A stretch of 64,000 nucleotides of DNA from an uncultured bacterium (GCA_942636505.2 CALOGB020000021.1:62001-126000); one strand, 5' to 3'; shown: positions 10,264-19,216, counted from the stretch's first letter. Numbers and translations are program-made. The notes: generated by a model from the letters alone, not told the origin.

Positions 10264-10746
10264 ATGGCTGCCGTGGCCTTCAATATCGACGAGGCCTACG
10301 AGCCCACTGCACACGAAATCGAGGCGGCCGGTAACGCTGCGCGTGCGCTGTCGAGGGTAGATTCCAGCCGCCCGATTCACCTGACTGTAGAAGGGGCAGG
10401 CGAGGACGTTATCACCCTACCGTCTGGTGTGTTCAACAGCATCGTCAAGATGCTGGTTGAGATCGGCAACGGTCATGCCGTCACTGTTGTGCCAGTACAG
10501 GCAGAACTTACAACCAGCCAGGCAGCCGACCTGCTCAACATGTCGCGTCCGCACCTCATCAAACTAGTAGAACGCGGTGACCTGCCGTTCCGGATGGTCG
10601 GCACGCATCGTAAGCTGCTCGGGCGCGACGTGCTGACCTACCGCAGCCGCATGGATGCGGCCCGGCATGAGGCCTTGCAGGGGATGGCGGACCTGGATCA
10701 GGAAGCTGGCCTTTTCGACGATCACGCGCCCCTCGATCGTCCCTGA
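10264..10746 (+). CDS. HTH (excisionase-type) antitoxin of a PIN toxin pair
   Basis: A 160-residue protein whose C-terminal half carries an excisionase/MerR-like helix-turn-helix (LTTSQAADLLNMSRPHLIKL, about residues 80-100, then GDLPFRMVGTHRKL). This is the standard DNA-binding antitoxin architecture next to PIN-domain proteins. It overlaps the toxin gene by one base (TGATG at 10744-10748). The start at 10264 is chosen for its GGAGA ribosome binding site; a longer frame exists upstream but runs through the likely promoter. ATTGC at 10211-10215 and GCAAT at 10227-10231 form a small inverted repeat that could be its operator. Confidence 0.8.
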   Translation: MAAVAFNIDEAYEPTAHEIEAAGNAARALSRVDSSRPIHLTVEGAGEDVITLPSGVFNSIVKMLVEIGNGHAVTVVPVQAELTTSQAADLLNMSRPHLIKLVERGDLPFRMVGTHRKLLGRDVLTYRSRMDAARHEALQGMADLDQEAGLFDDHAPLDRP

Positions 10747-11318
10747 TGCTGGTCGGCCGCTACACCGTCCTGCTCGATGCCAACGTCATGCATCCCTCCA
10801 TCGTGCGGGGTGCGCTTTTGTGGTTCGCCGCCAGCCGGCTGTTCCGGCCGCTTTGGAGCGAGGCGATCTTAGCCGAGTGGGAGGAAAGCCTGAGGCGGCG
10901 GTTTCCCGATCTGGCAGCTGACCATTTTCAACGCCAGCGGGCTTACATGGGCAGCTTCGGGGAGGCGCTGGTGGAAGGCTATGAACCGCTGATGCCTGCC
11001 CTGACGCTGCCTGATCCCAAAGACGTCCATGTTCTTGCGGCAGCGATTCACGGCAGAGCGGATGCGATCGTCACTTACAACCTCAAGGATTTTCCGGTCG
11101 AAGTGGCTGCCCGCCACGGTATCGAGGTAAAGCATCCCGACGACTTCATCGTCAATGTCATCGATCTTGATACGGCCAAGGCTCTGACCGCGATCGGTAG
11201 CCAGCGCCGTCAGTTTCGCAATCCAGTTGTAACCGCCGAAGATTACCTCGACCGCTTTCGGAAAAGCGGCTTGGTCCAAGCGAGCCACCGACTGCAACCC
11301 CTCGCCGAGCTATTTTGA
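10746..11318 (+). CDS. PIN-domain toxin (VapC-like ribonuclease)
   Basis: A 190-residue PIN-domain protein. Conserved acidic positions are visible: Asp in VLLDANVMHPS near residue 10, Glu in WEESL near 41, and DPKDVHVLAAAI with TYNLKDFP near 96-120. These fit a PIN_3-type nuclease that would cleave RNA when free of its antitoxin. It lies directly downstream of, and overlaps, the HTH antitoxin gene, giving a two-gene toxin-antitoxin operon. On a plasmid this pair probably aids maintenance. The RNA target is unknown. Confidence 0.82.
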   Translation: MLVGRYTVLLDANVMHPSIVRGALLWFAASRLFRPLWSEAILAEWEESLRRRFPDLAADHFQRQRAYMGSFGEALVEGYEPLMPALTLPDPKDVHVLAAAIHGRADAIVTYNLKDFPVEVAARHGIEVKHPDDFIVNVIDLDTAKALTAIGSQRRQFRNPVVTAEDYLDRFRKSGLVQASHRLQPLAELF

Positions 11319-11521
11319 TAGAGGGTTCTGACACTAGTAAGCAGTTGAAGGCGTTGACCCATCTGAAGCGTCACTACCGTCCGGTTGTGACACTTGATCG
11401 TTCTATCAAAGACGATCATTTTAGCGCAGCGTTGATTGAGGCGGACGCCCGCCCTTCCTAGCTCCGCATTGACCCCGTGAGACCGGTCGGCGACATTGGC
11501 GTCCCAATCGTCGAGGTACTG

Positions 11522-12331
11522 ATGACAGGATCGAATTTCGGCATACCGCGTCCGATCGGCACCGGGCTGCCGACCGAGCAGCCAATCCTGCTGACCCACG
11601 CCGCCAGCACCTTTCTCGATGCCCATGCGCGCATCGTGGCGGCAGGCAAGGTGATCAAGGCCAGGATAGACAAACGAGAGACGCAGATGGTGGCCGTGCC
11701 GGGGCTGATTGCCCTGGCGACCCTGCTGTATTGCGTATTCCACGGCTACATCGTGTCAGGTGTCATTCTGGCGGCGATCGTCGGATTTGGGGCGCTCTGC
11801 CTGGCAGGCATGGTCTCGGCGGTCATCGGCAAGCCGACCGATCCAACGCCTGCGCAGTTGATCGCCATTGGCGTCGAGGAGGTGCAGCGCTTCGCCCCAC
11901 TTATGAACCGCGGACGCTATCAATGGGTTCGTCGGGACTATGATTTCGTCGGCGTGTTCCCCGATACGGGGTTCGTCTATTATTTCGGTCCGACAACCCG
12001 CTGGCAGCATCTGCTGATGGCAGGCCGCCAGACCGTCCGCCAGGTCCGGGTCAACATAACGACAAAAATCAGCCAGACCTCCACCAGCACGACCGCGCAC
12101 GGCCGGCGTTATGCCTTGGCACCCACCCGCAACGTCGCGGTGCTGTCCAAAGGTAAATCGACCACCACGCACCAGACTTCGACGACCACGCGCACCAGCC
12201 ATGTGCTGGAGATCCAGTATCAGGCCGGGGCAGGAACGGCACCGGCCTGGTTGTCGTTGAACTTCGGCGAAGACGGACGACTTGCCGAGGATTGGCGACT
12301 GATGATCGCTCAGACGGCGGGGCTGGCCTAG
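11522..12331 (+). CDS. Hypothetical membrane protein
   Basis: About 269 residues from ATG 11522, preceded by GAGG five bases upstream; the in-frame ATG at 11477 lacks such a site. Two transmembrane helices are predicted by eye (LIALATLLYCVFHGY and ILAAIVGFGALCLAGMV, about residues 62-105), followed by a soluble domain with a Thr/Ser-rich segment (TTKISQTSTSTT and TTTHQTSTTTRTS, about residues 183-225). No family is recognised. It stands alone downstream of the toxin-antitoxin pair. Function unknown. Confidence 0.6.
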   Translation: MTGSNFGIPRPIGTGLPTEQPILLTHAASTFLDAHARIVAAGKVIKARIDKRETQMVAVPGLIALATLLYCVFHGYIVSGVILAAIVGFGALCLAGMVSAVIGKPTDPTPAQLIAIGVEEVQRFAPLMNRGRYQWVRRDYDFVGVFPDTGFVYYFGPTTRWQHLLMAGRQTVRQVRVNITTKISQTSTSTTAHGRRYALAPTRNVAVLSKGKSTTTHQTSTTTRTSHVLEIQYQAGAGTAPAWLSLNFGEDGRLAEDWRLMIAQTAGLA

Positions 12332-12478
12332 CTTCAGACTACCATACTGGTCCGGCAACCGCCCTAATTACTGATCCTGGACGAACGATCGACGGCAAGG
12401 TCATCTCCTGCCACCTCTGTCTACCATTCAGCTTCGCCCCGTTACACAGACAGGGATACTGTCGCTGACGGAGATACG

Positions 12479-12769
12479 ATGATGACGAAGAACGTGTTTT
12501 GCATGCTGGTGCCGGTATTGGGCCTCGCCATCCTTGGCGCATGTGCAACGACCGGAACCACCGAACCCGGACGTACGGTCTGCCGCCCCGCCGCTGCAGC
12601 AACGCTGGTCGGCAAGGCCGCTCCCGACGATGCTGCCATCCTCCGGACGACCGGAAGCTCGATCGTACGCCGCATCGCCCCTGGTGATGCGACCACGAAG
12701 GACTTCCGCGAGGAACGCGTCACGGTCACGATCGCCAACGGTCAGGTGGTTGCCGCGTCCTGTGGCTGA
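12479..12769 (+). CDS. I78-family peptidase inhibitor lipoprotein
   Basis: A 96-residue secreted lipoprotein. The N-terminus is a lipoprotein signal ending in ILGAC, putting Cys near residue 22 as the lipidated residue. The mature part has the I78 inhibitor pattern: LVGK, then ILRTTGSSIVRRIAPGD, TKDFREERVTVTI and a terminal CG. Family members inhibit serine peptidases. It would be anchored in the outer or inner membrane facing the periplasm. The next gene starts at or just after its stop, so the two are probably co-transcribed. Confidence 0.8.
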   Translation: MMTKNVFCMLVPVLGLAILGACATTGTTEPGRTVCRPAAAATLVGKAAPDDAAILRTTGSSIVRRIAPGDATTKDFREERVTVTIANGQVVAASCG

Positions 12770-13145
12770 GCGTCACCGGTTGGTAAGAATGGTCCCGACC
12801 ATGCTGTTTCTCATCGGCTGCGCTTCTACCCGCCCGGTGGAAGGGCCGGTACGCTTAGGACAGATGGCAGCCGTCAACGGCCCGCGGGTCCGGGCGGATC
12901 GCGTGATCGAGGACAGCCGCTGCCCGACTGACGTGCAATGCGTCCAGGCGGGTCGCCTGATCGTGCGGGTGACCGTATTCGGGGGTGGGTGGTCCCGACA
13001 GTTCGATCTACAGCCCGGCGTCCCCGTCCATGTCGCTGACGGCAGCCTGACGCTGGTCGAGGCTACTCCGCTCCCGCGCACGACGCGGCCTCGAACTAGG
13101 ATGCACGCGTACCGCTTCACCTTCAATTTTCAGGGAGGGTTGTGA
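12762..13145 (+). CDS. Small lipoprotein of unknown function
   Basis: A short secreted protein with a lipobox LIGC about 17-20 residues from the GTG at 12762. Starting there gives a basic n-region (ERHRLVR) before the hydrophobic core. ATG 12789 or TTG 12780 are alternatives but give an unusually short signal. The mature part has one pair of cysteines (CPTDVQC) and a beta-rich character (LIVRVTVFGGGWSRQFDL). The gene overlaps the I78 inhibitor gene in another frame. Function unknown. Confidence 0.55.
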   Translation: MAERHRLVRMVPTMLFLIGCASTRPVEGPVRLGQMAAVNGPRVRADRVIEDSRCPTDVQCVQAGRLIVRVTVFGGGWSRQFDLQPGVPVHVADGSLTLVEATPLPRTTRPRTRMHAYRFTFNFQGGL

Positions 13146-13157
13146 CTAGGTGGCAAA

Positions 13158-13343
13158 CTACCCGATCTCCTCGACCTTTACGATCGTGGGAATGGAAGAT
13201 CCGCCATGCTCGACCGCTTCCTTTCCCAGCGCCGCGTCGCGCGCGTCCTCTTCGGTGGCTTGATGGACCTCGAATACCTTCTCGAGCGGTTTTCCCATCG
13301 GAAAGAGGCAGCTCACCGTCACCTTCCAAAGCCTGTCCGTCAT
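13158..13343 (-). CDS. Small hypothetical protein (61 aa)
   Basis: A 61-residue protein (MTDRLWKVTVSCLFPMGKPL...) with a good GGGAG ribosome binding site upstream of ATG 13343. Its start overlaps the stop of the upstream minus-strand gene as ATGA, which strongly supports both frames. The alternation of beta-type residues (LWKVTVSCLF) and a helix (ATEEDARDAALGK) suggests a small alpha/beta fold. No family recognised. Confidence 0.6.
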   Translation of the reverse strand: MTDRLWKVTVSCLFPMGKPLEKVFEVHQATEEDARDAALGKEAVEHGGSSIPTIVKVEEIG

Positions 13344-13597
13344 TGTGACTTCTCCCTTGCCAGCTGATCCCGCCTGTCGATTGCAGCCGGCGTATCCGGC
13401 CGCGACAGGGTAATAGTGCATTTCGTGGATTTGGCGTTCTTGCCCATAGCCCTGCGGCATCCGTCCACCGCATCGCGATTGTCCTGCACGATGATCGCAC
13501 CCTCCACCATTGTGTCCCAATTGACCGGCAATGCTGCCGCACCGAGCCGCCCGGCCCCGTTCCACATGCCATCCGTACCGAGCGTGCTCGTCGTCAT
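13340..13597 (-). CDS. Small hypothetical protein (85 aa)
   Basis: An 85-residue frame from ATG 13597 (an in-frame ATG at 13657 is also possible) ending with an ATGA overlap into the 61-residue gene. It contains VNWDTMVEGAIIVQDNRDAV and a basic C-terminus. No domain is recognised. The coupling to the next gene is the main evidence that it is real. Confidence 0.5.
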   Translation of the reverse strand: MTTSTLGTDGMWNGAGRLGAAALPVNWDTMVEGAIIVQDNRDAVDGCRRAMGKNAKSTKCTITLSRPDTPAAIDRRDQLAREKSQ

Positions 13598-13787
13598 CCG
13601 CTCGGGCCAGTGCCTGCTCGTTGGAGCGACGTTGCGCGCCACGAACCCCGGCAGCACTGACCATATCCAAACCGATCGAGCGTGTCGGTGTGGCAGGCGT
13701 AACTTATGCTTCCGCGTCCCGCGTCGATATTGCCGATATGCCTTCCGTCGGGCAGTGGTGAAGGTAGAGATCCGTCAAGGGTGGGTT

Positions 13788-14171
13788 ATGGATCGCATAT
13801 ATGTCCGCGAAGGTGATGGCCTGTTTCTGGGCGCCATCAAGCTTGTTTTCTTTGCCCCGCTGCTCGCGGTGCCGGTTTATGCCGCAGTGTGGGGATGGAA
13901 CGCGCTTACAGCGTTGCATTGGCATCCGGCCCTGATCGTACTGGCGGCATTTGTCTCGATTGGCGTCATAACTGCAATTCTGACTGCACTAGCGAGCCCC
14001 CTGCCCCGCACGACAACTGGGATTGGCGTTCTCTATTGCACGGCCATGTATGGCCTTGCCGCTTATGCCCTCACCAGCGACCCGATCTGGACAACGGTGA
14101 TCGCGCTTTTAGCGGCCGTCTTATCGTGGGAGCCTGTTGGCGCATTCATCGCACGCCGAGCAGCCGGCTAA
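13788..14171 (+). CDS. Small multi-pass membrane protein
   Basis: A 127-residue protein with four likely transmembrane helices (LFLGAIKLVFFAPLLAVPVYAAVWG, LIVLAAFVSIGVITAI, IGVLYCTAMYGLAAYAL and WTTVIALLAAVLS). The start at 13788 has an AAGGG site about seven bases upstream; the frame is open further upstream without a better start. No family is recognised. It is divergent from the two small minus-strand genes. Confidence 0.55.
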   Translation: MDRIYVREGDGLFLGAIKLVFFAPLLAVPVYAAVWGWNALTALHWHPALIVLAAFVSIGVITAILTALASPLPRTTTGIGVLYCTAMYGLAAYALTSDPIWTTVIALLAAVLSWEPVGAFIARRAAG

Positions 14172-14240
14172 TCTCTTTAGACCTGTGACTTTCCGGCCCG
14201 GTCGTATGCCAAGCCCGCGTTGTGCTGCCACCTTTCCAGA

Positions 14241-14636
14241 TCAACGGTTCCGTGTCGGCGGTCCCGGAATGCGGAAGGGTTTCAGTCCCTGTCGTTCAAC
14301 TTCTGACGTAACCATGTTCTTCGTTTGCGAGTCTGTGGTGGTGCGCAGCAGCAACAGGATTTCGACCAGCATGGCGTTAAATCCGCCAGTGGTTTGCTGA
14401 TCTTCAGCAGAGGCAACGGACCGCTCGGCCAGCTGATCGCGAAGCTCGTCCATCGTTTCACCCATGTCGATCATGGCCGCGCGGATACTCGCCAGCTCAT
14501 CATCGATTCTGTCGGTCTGGTCGAGGCGGTCGCGTATGTAGGCGGCGATGCCGACCCCGCGCTGTTCGGCTTGGGCGGCATAGACAAGCGCCTGTCCCTC
14601 CCTCAACCGAATCTTGATGGAATCCGACAGCGCCAT
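14241..14636 (-). CDS. Plasmid mobilisation-like protein
   Basis: About 131 residues from ATG 14636, chosen because GGAGG lies five bases upstream; an in-frame ATG at 14669 has no such site. The N-terminus (ALSDSIKIRLREGQALVYAA) resembles small ribbon-helix-helix or MobC-like accessory proteins, followed by a coiled-coil stretch (residues 45-75) and a hydrophobic patch (FNAMLVEILLLL). Its divergence from a TraK-like gene across a repeat-rich 480-base region fits a mobilisation or transfer locus. Two TTACAGT repeats, eight bases apart (14680-14694), lie just upstream and could be its operator. Confidence 0.5.
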   Translation of the reverse strand: MALSDSIKIRLREGQALVYAAQAEQRGVGIAAYIRDRLDQTDRIDDELASIRAAMIDMGETMDELRDQLAERSVASAEDQQTTGGFNAMLVEILLLLRTTTDSQTKNMVTSEVERQGLKPFRIPGPPTRNR

Positions 14637-15120
14637 AATGCCTCCGACTACAGCTTGGACCTCATACATACCATGTTTCTTACAGTTTTACAGTGTCTTA
14701 TCAATTATTGGGGTCCTCCTAGGGTCCAGATTGGTAAGCTAATGATGTTAATTACTGTTTCTAATCAATTACTTATCGGCACCGGAAGGTGCGTATGGTG
14801 TACGACCCGAAATCATCGATTTAAGGGTCGGAATTGAAGCTCTGACAGCTCCGAAACGGACTGACTGACCTTTAAGGGGGTCCAAACTACCCTGATGAAC
14901 GAAGTTCAGCAGGCGGAACCAGCGAAACAGCCGGATCGGCTGCAAACGGGTTGCAAAAGGACTGCAAACTGTACGCAACCGGACTGCAAATCTTGCGCTG
15001 AGACGGAACCGACCTGCATTCTGACTACATATAACATGCATATCGCATGCAAATTCCGTGGACAGTCGGTAGTGGCCGTTCCATACCGTTCGCCAAGCTT
15101 AACAAACGTTGGAGAGCGCT
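14637..15120. other. Divergent repeat-rich intergenic region, possible oriT
   Basis: The region lies between the mobilisation-like gene and the TraK-like gene. It holds TTACAGT twice (14680-14686, 14688-14694), GGGTCC twice around 14712-14727, a GCACC-GGAA-GGTGC hairpin at 14779-14792, and several TGCAAA repeats between 14940 and 15060. Short inverted repeats beside relaxosome-type genes are usual for an origin of transfer. No nick site could be assigned and no relaxase gene is seen in this window. Confidence 0.3.
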
Positions 15121-15591
15121 ATGACTGACCCTCTAGCCGACCACCTCAAATTCGTGCCCAAGGTGAAAAAGGCAGCGAGATTGCGAGCCTTGATGCCCGA
15201 GATCGAACGCCAGCTTAGCGCCGGGGCACGTTATGAGGATATCGTCGCACACCTTAACGCTGGCGGGCTGGAAATCACTTTCTCGACGTTCAAAAGCTAC
15301 ATCTACCGCAACAGAATCGACCAGCGGTCGACACAGGGTCAACCGGTTGAAGCCAAATTGCCGCCTGTTGAACGGGTGGAGCCCGAACGGAATACGGAGC
15401 GCAATACCAGCGCCAATTCGGAATCGATCGTGGACGGCAATCCCCCCTCGGAATTACCGGAACCTGATACCGTGGCGGTTGATAAGCCGTCTCTCGCTGA
15501 CCTTCTCGACGCGAAAAAAAGTGCCGCCTATATCGATCAGTTCATGACGCGCCGGCCTCTTTTGATAGGTCGCAATCGCGATAAACCGTGA
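15121..15591 (+). CDS. TraK-like plasmid DNA-binding protein
   Basis: A 156-residue protein from ATG 15121 with GGAGA upstream. The N-terminal half contains the pattern IERQLSAGARYEDIVAHLNA followed by FSTFKSYIYRNR, typical of small TraK/mobilisation-type DNA-binding proteins found near oriT in many proteobacterial mobile elements. The C-terminal half is Pro/Glu-rich and looks disordered. Divergent from the mobilisation-like gene. The family label is by pattern recognition and is tentative. Confidence 0.55.
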   Translation: MTDPLADHLKFVPKVKKAARLRALMPEIERQLSAGARYEDIVAHLNAGGLEITFSTFKSYIYRNRIDQRSTQGQPVEAKLPPVERVEPERNTERNTSANSESIVDGNPPSELPEPDTVAVDKPSLADLLDAKKSAAYIDQFMTRRPLLIGRNRDKP

Positions 15592-15598
15592 TCCCAGT

Positions 15599-15997
15599 TT
15601 ACGGCTTCTGTTTAGCGGCTTTTCGCTTCGCGGCGCGGGCAGCTAACTCGGCCGTGTAGCGGTCGGACTCTTCCTCCTGGTCCTTCCACATTTGCTCGAT
15701 CGCAGGATGGATTTTGGGCCCGTCGCCCAGCTGTTCACCGTCTAGAACATAGTCAACCGCCTCGTTCTCGGTTGGGGTCTGGATTACGTTGTCCGGATAG
15801 CCGGGGCCATAGCGGCATCCCGACCAAGTGCCGTCGTCGTGGGGTGTTACCGTACCCTGAGCCCGACCGGATTCTGCAAAGACGACCTTCGACCGGATTG
15901 GATTATCGCGGATGTCGCGAATGACTGCTTCGTCGTCTGCATTGCGTTGCTCACGTCGCTCGCGTGCCGATGGGGTATTCTTGGGTGTGTAAGCCAT
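15599..15997 (-). CDS. Hypothetical plasmid protein
   Basis: A 132-residue hydrophilic protein with a strong GGAGG site upstream of ATG 15997. It has a charged N-terminus (ARERREQRNADDEAVIRDI), a central Gly/Tyr segment (GTWSGCRYGPGYPDNVI) and a basic Lys/Ala-rich C-terminal tail (AARAAKRKAAKQ). No domain recognised. It is convergent with the TraK-like gene, the stops being eight bases apart. Confidence 0.5.
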   Translation of the reverse strand: MAYTPKNTPSARERREQRNADDEAVIRDIRDNPIRSKVVFAESGRAQGTVTPHDDGTWSGCRYGPGYPDNVIQTPTENEAVDYVLDGEQLGDGPKIHPAIEQMWKDQEEESDRYTAELAARAAKRKAAKQKP

Positions 15998-16293
15998 CAG
16001 GCGCCTCCATCATCGTGATGAGAGGCGCTAACCGGCTGAAGAGCCGGGTGTTAGGAACCCTGCACAAGCACAAGGCGCTGCCACCTTTGGGCAAGCCTTG
16101 GACATGCGTGACAGCCACCCGGCGGAGAAGCTCTCGACCGGACTTGTGATCATCGGGGTTCCTACGCCCCACGGCCGGGATTGACCGAACCGCAGGTCTA
16201 TGGTCGCAGAAGGAAGCGCTTTGGACAAGCTGGCGTGACAGCGACGGGCGTTTCGACGATCATTACCCCATCGAGCCAGGACGATCCTGCCAT

Positions 16294-17036
16294 GAACGAT
16301 GCCCTTCCGAGTTTCCGCACGCTGGCCGAGCAAGTCGCCTACGCTGCCGTCCTGGCTGACCTCGCCGGCCGCGATCGGGGAGACGAGGCGGTCATGATCT
16401 TTCGGGAACCGACCGACCCGGACGCGGCGGTGACCGCCGATGCCATGATCCGCGCCAGCAGCATCAGCGACGCGCTGTACGCCCGGCTGCTCGCCGCTGC
16501 TGATCGGTTCTATGCTTCGCCGCCGGATACCCGCACGGTCGCATTCGATGCGTTCTGCACGCTGGTCCATATCGGCCGCAGGCGGCATCCGTTCGAGCGG
16601 CTGATCCGGGAAGCGCGTGACCGGGCGGAGGCCCTGCCCTCGCCGATGGTCCAGCCAATCGGCCTCGCGGACTATGCCGCTGCACTGGGTTACCGCACCC
16701 GGGCGCCGAACTAGCGATGCTGGATGAGAAACTGGCGACGATCGCGCTCTACCCCGACACGCTGGATGCGTTACATCGGGTTTGGGAGCGGGGTTGAAAA
16801 TCGCCGTCGCTTCCAACCTTGCTCTGCCCTACGCCAGCCCGCTGAAGGCCCTCCTGGGCGGTCTGGTGGATATTTGGCACTTCTCCTTCAATGCAGGTGC
16901 GATCAAGCCTGACATGGCGTTCTACGCCGGCCTGACGGCACACCTGGGAAGCGAGGCCAGTGAACTGCTGATGGTAGGCGACACCTGGCGCGATGACATC
17001 GTCGACGCCGTGGAGGCCCGATCACGTGCGCGGTAG
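16294..17036 (+). pseudogene. Frameshifted HAD-superfamily hydrolase
   Basis: All four HAD motifs are present but in different frames. Motif I (VAFDAFCTLV) sits in the frame running 16294-16714. Motif II (AVASNL), the motif III lysine (GAIKPDMAFY) and motif IV (VGDTWRDDIVDA) sit in the frame ending at 17036. The intervening segment (MLDEKLATIALYPDTLDAL, about 16717-16790) is in a third relation and meets a TGA at the GCGGGGTTG run near 16790. At least two single-base indels are needed to restore one protein. N-terminal to motif I is an extra domain of about 80 residues of unknown kind. Decayed gene or assembly errors at G runs. Confidence 0.65.
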
Positions 17037-17124
17037 GTCGATCGCGAAGGTCGTGCTCCCGTGCCGCTTCACCGCTGTTCGCGATCTTGGTGACGCTTAT
17101 CCCGATCGCCAAAGAGCTGCGCAA

Positions 17125-17364
17125 ATGATGGAGCTTGAACTTGTCCGTAGCGGCATCGATGCGGACCTTGGCCACCTTCATGTCCAGTGGTGGGCGGTTC
17201 GGGCCGATCTGTTGTGGCAGATCCTTATGGATGCCCCGGGTGCAGAAAAGGTAGCTGCGACACGCGCTGGAAGATTATTTTGATACTCGTGGCCAGCCTG
17301 AAACCAGCCGCGCTCGACTGATGCGAAACGCGATTGCGACTATCGCCGCACGAAAGCATGCCTG
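17125..17364 (+). pseudogene. Degenerate small gene
   Basis: Frame 17125-17283 (MMELELVRSGIDADLGHLHV..., with QWWAVRADLLWQILMDAPGA) appears to continue in another frame as ALEDYFDTRGQPETSRARLM to a TGA at about 17364. One indel near 17255-17270 would join them. No family recognised. It borders the replication origin region. Confidence 0.35.
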
Positions 17365-17692
17365 ACGGCCATGGAAGGCGCAGGAGGCGCGTATCTGGTT
17401 TAATGATTAGCCGGCCCTGGGGGGTCGGTTTGATCCGCTACCGATGGCGTTTACGCTGCGATTAAATTATTTTCACTTTCGACCACGGGCCACCCCATTT
17501 TTAGCGATCCACAAGCAGTCCGGTAATCTACCTACCCGTCACGGTAAATGCTTGGATATAGGCACGACCCAATCCATTTTTCAAAGATATAGAAGCTCGC
17601 TGGTTAGAGGGTTTATATCTAATGTTAACTAGTTAGGTCACTTTTTGACGGGCTTAACTGTCCTTTTTTCAGCGAGTTAGCTCGATAACGCT
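17365..17692. other. AT-richer flank of the putative oriV
   Basis: No credible gene. The stretch from about 17440 to 17660 is clearly richer in A and T than its surroundings and sits next to the iterons, consistent with a DNA unwinding element. A weak DnaA-box-like GATCCACA occurs near 17504-17511. Confidence 0.4.
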
Positions 17693-17931
17693 GTTCCGGA
17701 TGTGTCGTCATCTCGTTCCTAAAGTGTCGACACCTGGGTTCCCGAAGGATCGACCTTGCGTTCCTGAAGGACCGAGCCTTGTTCCTGGAGTGTCGAAGGC
17801 TCGTTCGATTGCGTAATTTTTTCGGCGCAATTGAATCAGTTCGGTGAGGTTTGTCCGAAGGGACGTTCAATTGCGACAGATACTCGAGCGTCAAGCGGGA
17901 GGAACATTCTCAAGCACGACACTTCGGGAAC
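17693..17931. repeat. Iteron array of the replication origin
   Basis: Five direct 15-base repeats with consensus GTTCCTGAAGTGTCG start at 17693, 17715, 17738, 17760 and 17781, spaced 21-23 bases, about two helical turns. A sixth copy in inverted orientation occupies 17917-17931 (CGACACTTCGGGAAC). They lie within the 300 bases following the 3' end of the repA gene and are preceded by an AT-richer stretch at 17440-17660. Such an array is the expected binding site for a plasmid Rep initiator. Repeats are seen directly; the oriV role is inferred. Confidence 0.8.
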
Positions 17932-18016
17932 GGTTGGCCCAGTCTATAGCGATTTTGACGTACGCGCGGCTCCCCTGCCCTCCCGGGGCAGAGGCGGTTC
18001 GTAAGACGAAGCAGTG

Positions 18017-19216
18017 TTAACGCCCAAGTTCGTGGCGGTGCTTTTCATGGTAGCGCCGGACAAATCCGATGAACGCCGCCTGATAACTCACCGGCGTTCG
18101 AGCGCTGTCCCCCTCAACCCACGTGCGAAACTCATCGTGCAACGTCTGGTAATCCCATCCAGGGCATTCCGCGCGCAGCGTTGCCATTGTTGCGTCGGTG
18201 ATTTCGCCAGCGGTCGCTCGTGTCGCCAGACTGGTCCGCGACCGTCGCAGCAGCGCTGTTACGTCAATCGTCTCATTCGCATCGTTGGCCGTCGCAGCGG
18301 GGTTAATTGACGTTGGCCTTGCTGCAGCCTTAGCGCCCTCTGCCCCGTGCGCCGTCACGGTCTTCAGCGGGCGCTCCACATCGCTGCGGCGTTGCATCCG
18401 CAGAGATGGCTCGCGCTTGCCAGCTGGCGTCTCCAAAGCGAGCGCATAGCCCGGCAGCTCGTTGCGCTCGACGATCTTAGCGATCTCGAACTTAAAGCGG
18501 CGATATTGCCCTTCGGCGCCCGACTTCTCGAATAGCGTCGGCATGGCAATCGCGAAGCCGACCTCCCCTGCCCCGCCAGCATGCTTGCGCGCGACGCGGT
18601 ACAGCCAGCGCTCACGCCCGCCGGTCAGGTCGAAATAGGCACGGTCGATCGACAGCACCCCGCCCTGCATCATCACGCCTTCCCAGAACCAGTTCGACAC
18701 CTCGATCGTCATCCCACGCGACCGCTCGGTTTTTTCGTCGACCAGCTGCGTCCAGCCGTCGAGCCAACTGAACGTCGCCTCTCGGCGGTTCTCGGCGCGA
18801 ATGTTGGTCTTGATCGTGGTCGACACCAGCCGGTCGAGCGCCTGGCCGAGCAGCTCATACGCGCGTCCGGTCGTGGGCCGCCCGATCGCGCGGAGCAGGT
18901 CGTAGGGCATAAGGTGGAGCTTGCGCGGAACGTCGTTGACTCCGCGCCGGGCCATGTCCGCAAGCACGCTCGCGCAATAGATTAATATGTCCGCATCCCA
19001 GATCGTCGCCATCCCGTAATCGGGGTTGCCCGAGACGTGCACCCACAGCTTGCCGTCGGGGCTATTATAATCGATCGGTTTGACGCGCTTCGATTTGGCG
19101 AGGCTGAAGAACGGACGCTCCATCATCTCGCGCTGGTCGCGCAGCGGTAGGTCGGCGAGATATGGGAGGAGCAGGTCGAACCGTTCGGACACCCTCTGAC
19201 GATCGGCGCGGGTCAT
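18017..19216 (-). CDS. repA: Plasmid replication initiator protein RepA (RPA family)
   Basis: A 399-residue replication initiator of the alphaproteobacterial RPA type, which binds origin iterons and recruits the host replisome. Recognisable segments are ERPFFSLAKSKRVKPIDY (residues 33-50), MATIWDADILIYCASVLAD (68-86) and a winged-helix region through GGRERWLYRVARKHAGG. The C-terminal part (from about residue 275) is Ala-rich linker followed by a second domain (ECPGWDYQTLHDEFRTWVEG). Two palindromes lie directly upstream and the iterons lie directly downstream. It is last in a parA-parB-repA order on the minus strand. Confidence 0.9.
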   Translation of the reverse strand: MTRADRQRVSERFDLLLPYLADLPLRDQREMMERPFFSLAKSKRVKPIDYNSPDGKLWVHVSGNPDYGMATIWDADILIYCASVLADMARRGVNDVPRKLHLMPYDLLRAIGRPTTGRAYELLGQALDRLVSTTIKTNIRAENRREATFSWLDGWTQLVDEKTERSRGMTIEVSNWFWEGVMMQGGVLSIDRAYFDLTGGRERWLYRVARKHAGGAGEVGFAIAMPTLFEKSGAEGQYRRFKFEIAKIVERNELPGYALALETPAGKREPSLRMQRRSDVERPLKTVTAHGAEGAKAAARPTSINPAATANDANETIDVTALLRRSRTSLATRATAGEITDATMATLRAECPGWDYQTLHDEFRTWVEGDSARTPVSYQAAFIGFVRRYHEKHRHELGR

